Shown here: positions 7,483-14,723 of the stretch, piece after piece
Layout: the number at the start of each line of letters is the position of its first letter
Position numbering within the stretch: the first letter of the stretch is position 1
Source: Gemmatimonadota bacterium
GTDB lineage: Bacteria > Latescibacterota > UBA2968 > GCA-2709665
NCBI GenBank assembly: GCA_028874335.1
Contig: JAPPJY010000090.1
Coordinates: 1 to 42,434 of the forward strand
Reading direction: 5' to 3'
DNA length: 42,434 nt
The notes under the pieces: generated by a model
Seen by the model: the letters and a program-made list of their open reading frames with translations, nothing else
Told to the model about the DNA's origin: nothing
Database searches by the model: none
Position numbers and translations under genes: made by a program

Positions 7483-8688
7483 CTATCCGGACGCCTGCAC
7501 TCCCCGGACAGGTTGATCATGTACAACCCGTCCGTTACCTGAGCCCGGCCAATCCATCCCCGCATCGATCAACATGCGTGCCTTGGTCCGGCATTCCTCG
7601 TACTCGTTTCCTGCACTGGAATCGTACGTCACGCCGCTGCCCACGCCAAACTCCGCGAGCGCTTTCTCCCGGTCGACCGTTACCGTACGGATGGCGACAT
7701 TGAACTGGGCCTCGGGTCCGGGAGATACGTATCCGATACTGCCCGTATAGACGCCGCGCGGGAAATCCTCAAGCTCCGAGATGATCTCCATGGTCCGCAC
7801 CTTTGGCGCACCGGTAACTGAACCGCATGGAAAAGCCGATCTGAGTATGTCTGAAACTCCGACTCCGTTTCGGAGACGGGAACGTACGGTGGACGTCATC
7901 TGCAGCACCGTCTCATATCGTTCCACCTCCCAGAGCGTTGGGGCTTCTACGCTGCCGGTTATCGACACCCGTCCCAGATCGTTGCGAAGCATATCCACGA
8001 TCATCACGTTCTCCGCCCGGTCTTTAGGCGACGTCCTCAAGTCGTCGAACATGGACCGGTCCTCCTCCGGGCATCGGCCGCGACGCCTCGTTCCCTTCAT
8101 CGGTCGAGCGGTCAATTCGCCCGACTTCAAACGGAAAAACAGCTCGGGGGACGCCGAAAGAACCTGAAAACGTCCGGAATCCACGTAGGCCGAATATGCG
8201 GTCCGCTGCGAGCGGCACAGGTCTGAATAGAAGGCGGTGGCGTCTCCTTCGAAATCCGCCCGCATCCGATAGGTGAAATTGACCTGATACGTATCGCCCG
8301 CCGCAATATAGCCGCGGATCCTGCCCACCACGTCCTCGTACTCCGCTTTACTGATGGAAGGACGCCATCCCGAAACCGAATATGCGCGACCCGGCCGGGA
8401 ACCGGCCTCCTTCGCCGGAATCCGCCTTTCAAACAGACCGAACCAGACCAGGGGCATTGCACCCGGCGGGCGGGTCTTCTGCGCGGGATCAAGTCCGGCG
8501 GCCGCTTCGTACGCGATGTATCCTGCGGCGTGCAGGCCGCGGGACACGGCACGGTCCACCTCCTTCAGCGCCGCGTACACTGCCGTCGGACGTTGGGCGA
8601 CAACTTGATCGACGCATCCGGAAAAAGCGTACGAGACGCCGTCCTGATCGGTACGGTTACATTCAAGCAGCACCGCAGGTTCATTCAT
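7483..8688 (-). CDS. pabB: Aminodeoxychorismate synthase component I
   Basis: A 401-residue chorismate-binding enzyme that aminates chorismate to 4-amino-4-deoxychorismate for folate synthesis. The chorismate domain spans about residues 115-378, with GDTYQVNFTYR (131-141), SPELFF (180-185), DMLRNDLGRV (232-241) and AGNEYEECRTKARM (359-372). PMKGT at 196-200 carries the Lys (K198) that marks PabB; anthranilate synthase has Ala there. The partner amidotransferase (PabA) and lyase (PabC) are not in the window. The last 25 residues, after ARMLIDAG, do not look like the PabC domain that some relatives carry, so this is a stand-alone PabB with a short odd tail. It follows the PhyH gene by 34 bases. 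Confidence 0.87.
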   Translation of the reverse strand: MNEPAVLLECNRTDQDGVSYAFSGCVDQVVAQRPTAVYAALKEVDRAVSRGLHAAGYIAYEAAAGLDPAQKTRPPGAMPLVWFGLFERRIPAKEAGSRPGRAYSVSGWRPSISKAEYEDVVGRIRGYIAAGDTYQVNFTYRMRADFEGDATAFYSDLCRSQRTAYSAYVDSGRFQVLSASPELFFRLKSGELTARPMKGTRRRGRCPEEDRSMFDDLRTSPKDRAENVMIVDMLRNDLGRVSITGSVEAPTLWEVERYETVLQMTSTVRSRLRNGVGVSDILRSAFPCGSVTGAPKVRTMEIISELEDFPRGVYTGSIGYVSPGPEAQFNVAIRTVTVDREKALAEFGVGSGVTYDSSAGNEYEECRTKARMLIDAGMDWPGSGNGRVVHDQPVRGVQASG

Positions 8689-8722
8689 ATACGGCCCAAC
8701 TCGTTTGACACGGAGTTGACGA

Positions 8723-9526
8723 TCAATTCTGCGCCCAGTTGCCGTAGACGTCCACGTCCACGCCTTCCAACCTGGGCCGGACGCCCTTCACCATAAATCC
8801 GGGCCGGCCCATGCCCTGGCCGCCTTCCTGCCGGTTGCGGGGATCCCTGAACCCGAGCCGCACGAGGCGACGCCAGTTTCCGCTGTGATTCACGGCCGAC
8901 CCGTGGATGGTCCAGAGGTAGAACAGGACCACGTCGCCGGCCCTGGCCGGAACCGAGACGGCATCCTGAAGCCGGTACCGGTCCGTGGGCAGGTGGGGCG
9001 CGGTACCGGCGCCCGTGATATGCTCCAACTTTCCGAGCCGGTGCGATCCCCTGAGGAACTTGATGCATCCGCTGGTTTCGTCGGCATCGTCCAGGTGCAC
9101 CAGGCAATCCGCGTACCTTCCGTCTTCGTGCGGAAAGAATGGCAGGTCCTGGTGCATGGGAAACGGCGCCCCCTTGTCCGGCGGCTTCGCGTGCAGTGTA
9201 ACGTGGTGCAATTCAACAGCATCCGTTCCCAGGAGATCGCCTACCGAGGCGCCCAATTCCCGCTTCGTAATGGCGCGGGACCAAGCCGCGGAATAGTGCT
9301 GCAATTCATGGATGGCCACCAGCGTGGCGGCCGCGTCCTCCTCCTCGTCCATATACTCCTTCCGCCAGGGCCCCTTCCACGCCGAGTCCCAGTTTGCGAA
9401 CTCCTCCATGACGTAGTCCAACTCGTCGCCCATCTCCCGGACTTCCCCTGGAGAGAACATGCCTTCGAGGCGTATGTATCCGTTTTCACGGAAAGAGTCG
9501 ACTTGCGCTTCGCTCAGCGTTTCCAT
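8723..9526 (-). CDS. Phytanoyl-CoA dioxygenase (PhyH) family protein 1
   Basis: A 267-residue Fe(II)/2-oxoglutarate oxygenase of the PhyH family, which hydroxylates small molecules using O2 and 2-oxoglutarate. The iron ligands are visible: His125 and Asp127 in FPMHQDLPFF and His208 in WTIHGSAVNHSG, with an Arg near 219-223 for the 2-oxoglutarate carboxylate. LRGSHRLG (158-165) is the usual family turn. Bacterial members act on many substrates, so the name does not imply phytanoyl-CoA. The cupin gene ends 36 bases upstream and pabB starts 34 bases downstream, so the three probably form an operon behind the repeat element at 10009-10207. Confidence 0.85.
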   Translation of the reverse strand: METLSEAQVDSFRENGYIRLEGMFSPGEVREMGDELDYVMEEFANWDSAWKGPWRKEYMDEEEDAAATLVAIHELQHYSAAWSRAITKRELGASVGDLLGTDAVELHHVTLHAKPPDKGAPFPMHQDLPFFPHEDGRYADCLVHLDDADETSGCIKFLRGSHRLGKLEHITGAGTAPHLPTDRYRLQDAVSVPARAGDVVLFYLWTIHGSAVNHSGNWRRLVRLGFRDPRNRQEGGQGMGRPGFMVKGVRPRLEGVDVDVYGNWAQN

Positions 9527-9562
9527 ATCAGGAAATCTCCCTTAAATTGCGGCCCGCGTAGC

Positions 9563-9943
9563 CTATCGGCCGCCGATCACGATGAGAAATGCGCTGTCTT
9601 CGACGGCCTCGACCGCGTGGAGAACGTCTGCCGTGAACGAAACCGCCGATCCGGGTTCCAAAGGAATTTTCTCATCACCGCCCAACATCCGGATGTTCCC
9701 GCTCAGGGGAATCACGGTCGCCGGGCCCGGGGCACGGTGTTCGTGCAAAGCCGTCCCCGCTCTTATTACGGTAAGGACCACGGTCATCTCATCCCCGCGA
9801 ACCAGCGTCAGCGCGTTCCGGCCCGATTCGGCAAATGCATCTTCGTCCATGAGTTGTCGGGCCATGGCGTTCAGCGGAAAGGACTCGATCCACGAATCGT
9901 CGACGTTCAAGGGTCTGTAGGGTCGCTCAAAAGCCTTATCCAT
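9563..9943 (-). CDS. Small single-domain cupin
   Basis: A 126-residue single cupin barrel. Motif 1 is GTALHEHRAPGPATVIPLSG with His67 and His69. Motif 2 is EPGSAVSFTADVLHAVEA with His109. The usual motif-1 Glu is missing (P/A/T there), so metal binding would rest on three His. Such proteins range from isomerases and dioxygenases to small-molecule binders. GAGGAG lies 8 bases before the ATG. It leads the cupin-phyH-pabB set, just downstream of the TIR element, which therefore occupies its promoter region. Confidence 0.75.
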   Translation of the reverse strand: MDKAFERPYRPLNVDDSWIESFPLNAMARQLMDEDAFAESGRNALTLVRGDEMTVVLTVIRAGTALHEHRAPGPATVIPLSGNIRMLGGDEKIPLEPGSAVSFTADVLHAVEAVEDSAFLIVIGGR

Positions 9944-10008
9944 TGCGTGAGCTCCTCATCGAAGCTGCAAGTATGAAAACCGGGTTTTCGTGTGTCCGCA
10001 TCCCGGTA

Positions 10009-10207
10009 TTAACCTCGATCCGAAAAAAACAGCAACGCGGCGACGCGATAAAACCCTCCGAAACGGGGCGCTATCGACATAAAGAAGGACGTTTATTCCC
10101 TTCACGTCCAGTGACCTGGTGTATCCTGGTAATCAGCAGTCTAATCGCCTTTATTTACAAGCACATATTCGAATTAACGTCCCCGAAGACTTACGAATCA
10201 AGGTTAA
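10009..10207. mobile_element. TIR element family I, copy 1 (199 bp)
   Basis: A non-coding unit bounded by TTAACCTCGATCC at the left and GAATCAAGGTTAA at the right, which are inverted copies of each other with two mismatches. A second copy lies at 17026-17223. The cores 10105-10184 and 17121-17200 differ at about 5 of 80 bases. The flanks here are TA on both sides, a possible 2-bp target duplication. On the leftward strand GGACGT and ACGTCC (10090-10110) could pair. It sits between the FGGY kinase stop and the cupin start, so any regulatory signals for the cupin operon are inside it or just beyond. Confidence 0.65.
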
Positions 10208-10214
10208 TAGCGGA

Positions 10215-11714
10215 CTATGGCGCCGTTGTCGTGTTCTCGTTAAACCAACCCTTCAGGCTCGGATACAGGCCGCAGTAACGCCGAAACTGCTTCTCGTAAT
10301 CGGTCGCTCGCTCGTCATTGCGCCGGACGCCTTCGCCCAGGCCCACCGAGCGTTCGCAGGCTGTTTCGAAATCGGGAAATACACCCACGCCAACGCCGGC
10401 GATCAGGGCCGCGCCCAGCGCCGATGCATCCTGCACTTCCAGGATCCGTGCGTCTCGTCCGAACACGTCGACCTGGATCTGACGCCAGAGCGCGGATCTC
10501 GCGCCGCCCTCACCTATTCGCAGGTCCTCGATTGGCAGCCCGATGTCCTCGAAACACTCCAGAGAGCGTCTCAGGTCGAACGCCACGCCCTCCATCAGCG
10601 AGCGCACCAGGTGCGCTTTCGTATGGCGCAGCGTCAGCCCGATCCAGCCGCCCCGGGCGCGCGCGTCGGGGTGCGGCGTTGCGGCCCCCTCCAGCCAGGG
10701 CAGAAAGAAGAGTCCCTCGCTGCCCGGGGGCGCATCCTCCGCCTCGCGCGTCAGGGACGTGACGTCTTCGCCCAACTGCCCGCCCAACCATGCCAGGCTC
10801 GCGCCGCAGGTGTACGAGCAACCCAGCCAGAAGAAAGCGCCCGGTACCGAATGACACATCGGCCAGAGTCTGTTGTAAGCCGCGGGATCCAATCTCTCCG
10901 CGAACGCGAGCGCGTGCCCCGCCGTTCCGATGCCCACGTTTACGACGCCGGGCGCGATAACCCCGCTACCCACCGCGAGACAGGAAACATCGCCGCCGCC
11001 GGCGCAGACGGGCGTGTTCGCTGCCAGTCCCATCTCCGCGGAAGCCCGGCTTGTCAGCGTTCCGATTACCTCGGGAGACTCCGAGATATCGGGAAAAAGA
11101 TCGCGGCGCACCTCCAGCGCGTCAAGTATCTCACCGCTCCATTCCCTCGCCCGGACATCCGCGGCCGCGGATACCGATGCGTCCGATACGTCAGTACCGA
11201 ACGTACCCGTCATCCGGAATCGCACCCAGTCCTTCGGGATCAGCACATACCGCGCATTTTCGTAAACTTCACCCTCGTGAGCGCGGACCCACAACACCTT
11301 GGCCAGCGTGTTGATGGGATTCATCACGTGCATGGCCCGGGTCCGCAGCAATTCGGCCGCGTGCGCGTTCGCCGAGTCGCATTCGGCCTGCGAACGACGG
11401 TCGAGCCAGAGAATGGGCGCCCGTAACGGGTTGCCGGCGCCGTCCACGAAAACGGCCCCGTTCATATGTCCGGACAGCGAGACACCCCGGATTTCATCCA
11501 CGGACCGTCCCTGCGCCCACAGTTCGGCCGCAACCGCCCGGGTTGTCTTGCAGATCGCCGTCCACCAGTCGCCCTCGTCCTGCTCCACCCATCCCGGGTG
11601 CGGCGTCAGCATTTCGTAACTCGCACTGGCAGTTGCTAATACGTCGCCGTTTTCATCCAGTGCAATCGTCTTCGTGCTGGACGTCCCCAGGTCAATTCCG
11701 ATTACCAGCGGCAT
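10215..11714 (-). CDS. FGGY-family carbohydrate kinase (xylulokinase-like)
   Basis: A sugar kinase of about 499 residues. The N-terminal phosphate loop IGIDLGTSSTKTIALDENG opens the first actin-like domain, followed by PGWVEQDEGDWW and GVSLSGHMNGAVFVD, which resemble xylulokinase (GQMHG). The C-terminal half has the ADENOSINE-type GEGGARSALWRQIQVDVFG motif. I took the ATG at 11714, where homology begins; a TTG six codons upstream (11732) is possible. It follows the phosphotriesterase-like gene by 27 bases. The substrate cannot be fixed from the sequence; xylulose or another ketose is likely. The stop lies 8 bases outside the repeat element. Confidence 0.83.
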   Translation of the reverse strand: MPLVIGIDLGTSSTKTIALDENGDVLATASASYEMLTPHPGWVEQDEGDWWTAICKTTRAVAAELWAQGRSVDEIRGVSLSGHMNGAVFVDGAGNPLRAPILWLDRRSQAECDSANAHAAELLRTRAMHVMNPINTLAKVLWVRAHEGEVYENARYVLIPKDWVRFRMTGTFGTDVSDASVSAAADVRAREWSGEILDALEVRRDLFPDISESPEVIGTLTSRASAEMGLAANTPVCAGGGDVSCLAVGSGVIAPGVVNVGIGTAGHALAFAERLDPAAYNRLWPMCHSVPGAFFWLGCSYTCGASLAWLGGQLGEDVTSLTREAEDAPPGSEGLFFLPWLEGAATPHPDARARGGWIGLTLRHTKAHLVRSLMEGVAFDLRRSLECFEDIGLPIEDLRIGEGGARSALWRQIQVDVFGRDARILEVQDASALGAALIAGVGVGVFPDFETACERSVGLGEGVRRNDERATDYEKQFRRYCGLYPSLKGWFNENTTTAP

Positions 11715-11741
11715 AGCCCGGACCGATCGCAAATGGTGGGG

Positions 11742-12665
11742 TCATTCCCCGGCCAGAAAACGCCGCGGGTTGTTCTCCAGCAGGTCCTGGATCGCGGCGT
11801 CGGATACGCCCTCTTCCCGAAGCCGGGGTACGAACCGGGTCAGCACGAAGTCCAGGCCGGGACCGCCACCGTAGCTTCGCCAGTAGCTCGGCCGTCCCAG
11901 ATCGTTGCCCAGCAGAATGCGGTCGCCCAGTCCCGCGTCGATCATCCGCTTCAGCACGTCAATGCGCATTTCGTCCGGTCCGTACTTCACTTTGCCCGGG
12001 CAGTCGTAACCCAGATAGGCGCCGGTTTCAGCAATTCGCCTGTGCTCCCAGAAATCCGGATTCCGGTCCATGTGGCTCAGACATACCCGGCCCGGCGGCA
12101 CGCCCTGCGCGTCAAGAAGCGAAACCTGGTCGTAGCCCATCGTACCGGCTTCCGTGTGGGTGATCACGGGCACGCCCGTTTCCACGTGCACCTTCGCTGC
12201 GATGCGCATGAGCTTCCTGTCGGCCTCCTGAAACGTATTGTATCCGCTGCCTCCCTTGACGATGCCGGCCTTCACGCCGGTGCCGTCGATGCCTGTCTCG
12301 ATATCCCGGATACAGTTACGGACCATTGCGTCTTCATCCTGATTCAGGATCGCGCGGTCACAGAAATAGGGCTTGTTGTATCCCGTGATGACAACCACGT
12401 GCACGTCAGGTACCAGATCAGCTATCCTGACCACCTGCCGGATATTCCGGCCGAAGTCGATCGCCGACATCTCGATCAGGGTCCTGCCGCCCGCGCACGC
12501 CCAGGATCGAAGCTCCTCGGCGGACCGCTCCACGCTGTGCAGCCGGAAATCCCGGTCTTCTCTCAGCAGCCAGTCAGGGGCGTCGAAGTAGAGGTGCTCG
12601 TGGTAATCCACAACGCCCAGGTCTTCGCCGTCGATCACGCCCCGAACCGTCATCACCGTTCCCAT
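11742..12665 (-). CDS. Phosphotriesterase-family (PTE-like) lactonase/hydrolase
   Basis: A 307-residue amidohydrolase-superfamily metallohydrolase. All metal ligands are visible: HxH at His22 and His24 (DYHEHLY), the carboxylated Lys137 (GIVKGGSGY), His170 (VITHTEAG), His198 (LSHMDRNPD) and Asp255 (LLGNDLG). Family members hydrolyse lactones or phosphotriesters; in sugar-acid contexts lactonase activity is usual. GGGGGCGGG precedes the ATG. The downstream neighbour is an FGGY kinase, which fits opening of a sugar lactone, though this is inference. The TIR element at 12675-12841 ends about 9 bases upstream of the start codon, so it likely supplies or displaces the promoter. Confidence 0.85.
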   Translation of the reverse strand: MGTVMTVRGVIDGEDLGVVDYHEHLYFDAPDWLLREDRDFRLHSVERSAEELRSWACAGGRTLIEMSAIDFGRNIRQVVRIADLVPDVHVVVITGYNKPYFCDRAILNQDEDAMVRNCIRDIETGIDGTGVKAGIVKGGSGYNTFQEADRKLMRIAAKVHVETGVPVITHTEAGTMGYDQVSLLDAQGVPPGRVCLSHMDRNPDFWEHRRIAETGAYLGYDCPGKVKYGPDEMRIDVLKRMIDAGLGDRILLGNDLGRPSYWRSYGGGPGLDFVLTRFVPRLREEGVSDAAIQDLLENNPRRFLAGE

Positions 12666-12674
12666 CCCGCCCCC

Positions 12675-12841
12675 TTAGAAGCTGTCTTAAAACCCCCGGC
12701 GGTCTTCACGCGGCTGCAAAAGCGTCGGTCTGCGTTGGTCAAAACCACCCGTATACCCAAATATGGGCGGCTTTGCCCGCCTTGACCGACACATTTTCGC
12801 GCGCGCTCGGGACTCACCAGGAATTTTAAGACAACTTCTTA
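12675..12841. mobile_element. TIR element family II, copy 2 (167 bp, complete)
   Basis: The left end TTAGAAGCTGTCTTAAAA (12675-12692) and right end TTTTAAGACAACTTCTTA (12824-12841) are inverted repeats matching at 16 of 18 positions. The interior is non-coding. A second, inverted copy is at 1-121. The right end runs into the creatininase-family gene: the last three bases, TTA, are its stop codon read on the other strand. The left end is about 10 bases from the start codon of the phosphotriesterase-like gene. Confidence 0.65.
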
Positions 12842-13588
12842 CCCGTCATCCGGCACGGACAGGAATTCCGTCCACACCCGCGCCATGCGCGCCACGCACG
12901 CGTGAAACCAGCGCTCGCCCTTTTCGGCGGAAGCGACCGTGGCATCGCCGAACACCCCCGATCGGGACAGGCTGCCAAGGGGCAGCGTGGACATCTCGTA
13001 ATCGGCAGACCGCGGCGGGTACTCCCGTACGGCCCTGTCCATCCTGACCTGGTCGGGCTTCAGGTAGAGCATCAATGAAGTTTCGAATTCCTCCGCGTGA
13101 AAGTTCATCGGCGCCCATTGCGGCGACTCCGCATCGGCCATCACTTCATCCAGGCCAGGATAGAAGACATTCAATACCCTCAGGTTCAGCTCGTCGACGA
13201 GTTCCCTGGCGGTCATCTTCAGCGGGCCCGGGTTCGCGCCGTGTCCCGAAAGCGTCATCAGCGCGCGGCAGCCTCCCCGGTACACGCTGCGCGCCAGGTC
13301 CTTCACGACCTCACGAAATGTGTCGAACGAGAACGTGAGCGTGCCCGGATAGTCGCGCCAGCTCCAGGAGTACCCCACCTGGACCGAAGGCAGAAGGAGG
13401 CCGGAACTCTGTCTCGCGACCCCGGTAGCCAGCGCCTCGGCGATTACCGTATCCGTGTTCTGAGGCAGATGCGGGCCGTGCTGTTCGGTTGCGCCCAGCG
13501 GCAGGATCGCAACCGGCGAGTCTGCCAGGAATTCCCTGCACTCCGGCCAGGTTGCCGTTGCCGCGTCCAGCCAGTCGGACTTGCTCAC
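12839..13588 (-). CDS. Creatininase-family amidohydrolase
   Basis: A 249-residue member of the creatinine amidohydrolase family, a binuclear-metal fold that cleaves cyclic or C-terminal amides. Seen motifs are LGATEQHGPHLPQNTDT with Glu35, His37 and Asp46; LSGHGANPG with His116; and NFHAEEFETSLML with His164 and Glu167. The start is GTG with GGAGG eight bases upstream. The family includes creatininase, formylamide hydrolases for riboflavin/F420 and MftE-type peptidases. Nothing nearby (no creatinase) shows a creatinine pathway, so the substrate is open. Its stop codon lies inside the terminal repeat of the adjacent TIR element, so the original 3' end may have been replaced. Confidence 0.8.
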   Translation of the reverse strand: MSKSDWLDAATATWPECREFLADSPVAILPLGATEQHGPHLPQNTDTVIAEALATGVARQSSGLLLPSVQVGYSWSWRDYPGTLTFSFDTFREVVKDLARSVYRGGCRALMTLSGHGANPGPLKMTARELVDELNLRVLNVFYPGLDEVMADAESPQWAPMNFHAEEFETSLMLYLKPDQVRMDRAVREYPPRSADYEMSTLPLGSLSRSGVFGDATVASAEKGERWFHACVARMARVWTEFLSVPDDG

Positions 13589-13650
13589 GCCGCGTCCTCC
13601 GGGATATTTAAAACCTACGGGCCCAATTCCGGGCGGTACGGGGCCGGACC

Positions 13651-13770
13651 TACCCCCTAACCCCCTACCTGAAGGAAGGGGGAACGGTGATTGGTGAATT
13701 TTTCGGCGAGGCGATCCTTTGCTCTCCTCCCCCTTTCCTTTGGGAGAGGGGGCCGGGGGGAGAGGTCTCC
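13651..13770. repeat. C/G-rich intergenic hairpin repeats
   Basis: Two imperfect hairpins are embedded in C-rich then G-rich runs: CCCCCT (13661-13666) with AGGGGG (13677-13682), and a CTCCTCCCCC run with GGGAGAGGGGG around 13725-13751. This CCCCCTAACCCCC/GGGAGAGGG style is a common dispersed repeat in environmental genomes. It lies between the DUF1445 and creatininase-family genes and could end transcription from upstream. Confidence 0.45.
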
Positions 13771-13824
13771 GCGACCGCGGCCGTAGCGAACCGATATCGC
13801 CAAGCCGTATCGTAGACCCGGTTT

Positions 13825-13860
13825 GGCTGAGAGCTGACGGCTGATCGCTGACAGCTTTGC
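13825..13860. repeat. GCTGA/AGCTG low-complexity repeat, copy 2
   Basis: Iterated GCTGA/AGCTGAC units abut the stop codon of the DUF1445 gene, as copy 1 abuts the DegT stop at 5578. The preceding sequence (CCGTATCG, ACCCGGTTT) also resembles the flank of copy 1, so the repeated unit is longer than the low-complexity run. Confidence 0.45.
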
Positions 13861-13861
13861 T

Positions 13862-14641
13862 TCAAGCTTCATACAGACTCTCAGTCGGAATATCCGTAAT
13901 CAGCGCGTGGCCTGGCGTGTAGGAAAGGGCGAATGGCAGCCGGGCCTGCTGTGCCGCCAGGCTGGGCGTCACACCGCAGGCCCAGTAGAGGCGGTCGGTG
14001 CCGTCTGGGACCTCTATCGGATTGCCTGAAATCGTCGCGTCGAGGTCCGGAATGCCCAATTCCCGGCCGTTATTCCTGCCAAGAGGCGCCCCATGACACG
14101 CCGGGAAGTGGCTTGTGTATTCCCATACGGCGTCGCATCGGTCCGGCCGAAAGCTCCGCATCGTCACCGCCATTTTGCTCCTGAATCTTCCCTCCGGTTC
14201 GCAGTCCAGGCCGGTCAGTTGAATGCACGGTCCGAATGCGGGTTGGTATCCCTTTTCAACCAGCAGCCCGTCGAAAGACACGCTGGAACCGATCAGAAAC
14301 GTGACCATGCCATCAGAGAAAAGGGATGCCACGTCCCGCCGCTGCTCGACCACCACGCCGTCCCGGATGACGTCGTACGAACCCAGGTCGGTGCGAATGT
14401 CGAGCGAACGCGCAAATTCCGGACAATCCGTGCGGCCTGCCGGCATTACGGCCAGCAGCGGGCACGGCTTCGGGTTCGACCTGCAGAACTCCTCGAATTC
14501 CGCGGCATACGCCTCATCCATCATGACCACATTCACGCACAGGTAGCCCGAAAGCGCGCGCGACGCCACGGTCTTCAGCGCATTCCGGCGGCACGCCAGC
14601 CGCACCTCCAGCGGCGATTGAAACACCACGGGTTCAGCCAA
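13862..14641 (-). CDS. UPF0317/DUF1445 putative hydro-lyase
   Basis: A 259-residue protein of the DUF1445 (YcsI-like) family, annotated as putative hydro-lyases, with no firm activity. Family landmarks are in order: AAEFEEFCRSNPKPCPLLAV, LDIRTDLGSYDVIRDG, VTFLIGSSVSFDGLLVEKG, TSHFPACHGAPLG and, near the C-terminus, YWACGVTPSLAAQQ then YTPGHALITDIP. I chose a TTG start at 14641 because AGGGGGAT lies about 4-9 bases upstream and the length then fits the family. A longer frame would overlap the DegT gene. It follows that gene by 82 bases and probably shares its operon with phyH2. Confidence 0.8.
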   Translation of the reverse strand: MAEPVVFQSPLEVRLACRRNALKTVASRALSGYLCVNVVMMDEAYAAEFEEFCRSNPKPCPLLAVMPAGRTDCPEFARSLDIRTDLGSYDVIRDGVVVEQRRDVASLFSDGMVTFLIGSSVSFDGLLVEKGYQPAFGPCIQLTGLDCEPEGRFRSKMAVTMRSFRPDRCDAVWEYTSHFPACHGAPLGRNNGRELGIPDLDATISGNPIEVPDGTDRLYWACGVTPSLAAQQARLPFALSYTPGHALITDIPTESLYEA

Positions 14642-14723
14642 CCCAATCCCCCTGAAAGCCCGTTGAAGAACCCCATCCGTGCTCCGGCCGGCTCGCCTGC
14701 AGAGCGACGTTTCCAACGGACTG

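Noticed and set aside
7483..7560. A frameshift that would have cut a PabC domain off PabB
   Set aside because: I read the other frames past the last conserved PabB segment and saw no PabC-like sequence; the gene simply ends.
10119..11426. A 435-codon open frame on the plus strand opposite the FGGY kinase
   Set aside because: It is a shadow of the kinase gene in GC-rich DNA; the kinase has full family motifs and this frame has none. The same applies to long plus-strand frames at 17490-18803, 20558-21763, 22236-23504 and 27433-29811.
12839..13588. Creatinine breakdown feeding methylamine or sarcosine to the operon at 19.8-31.3 kb
   Set aside because: No creatinase or hydantoinase is present, the gene is 6 kb away in another unit, and the family is functionally broad.
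12666..13861. CRISPR array or tRNA genes in the intergenic repeats
   Set aside because: The repeats are not regularly spaced and no cloverleaf or conserved tRNA T-arm sequence was seen here or elsewhere in the window.
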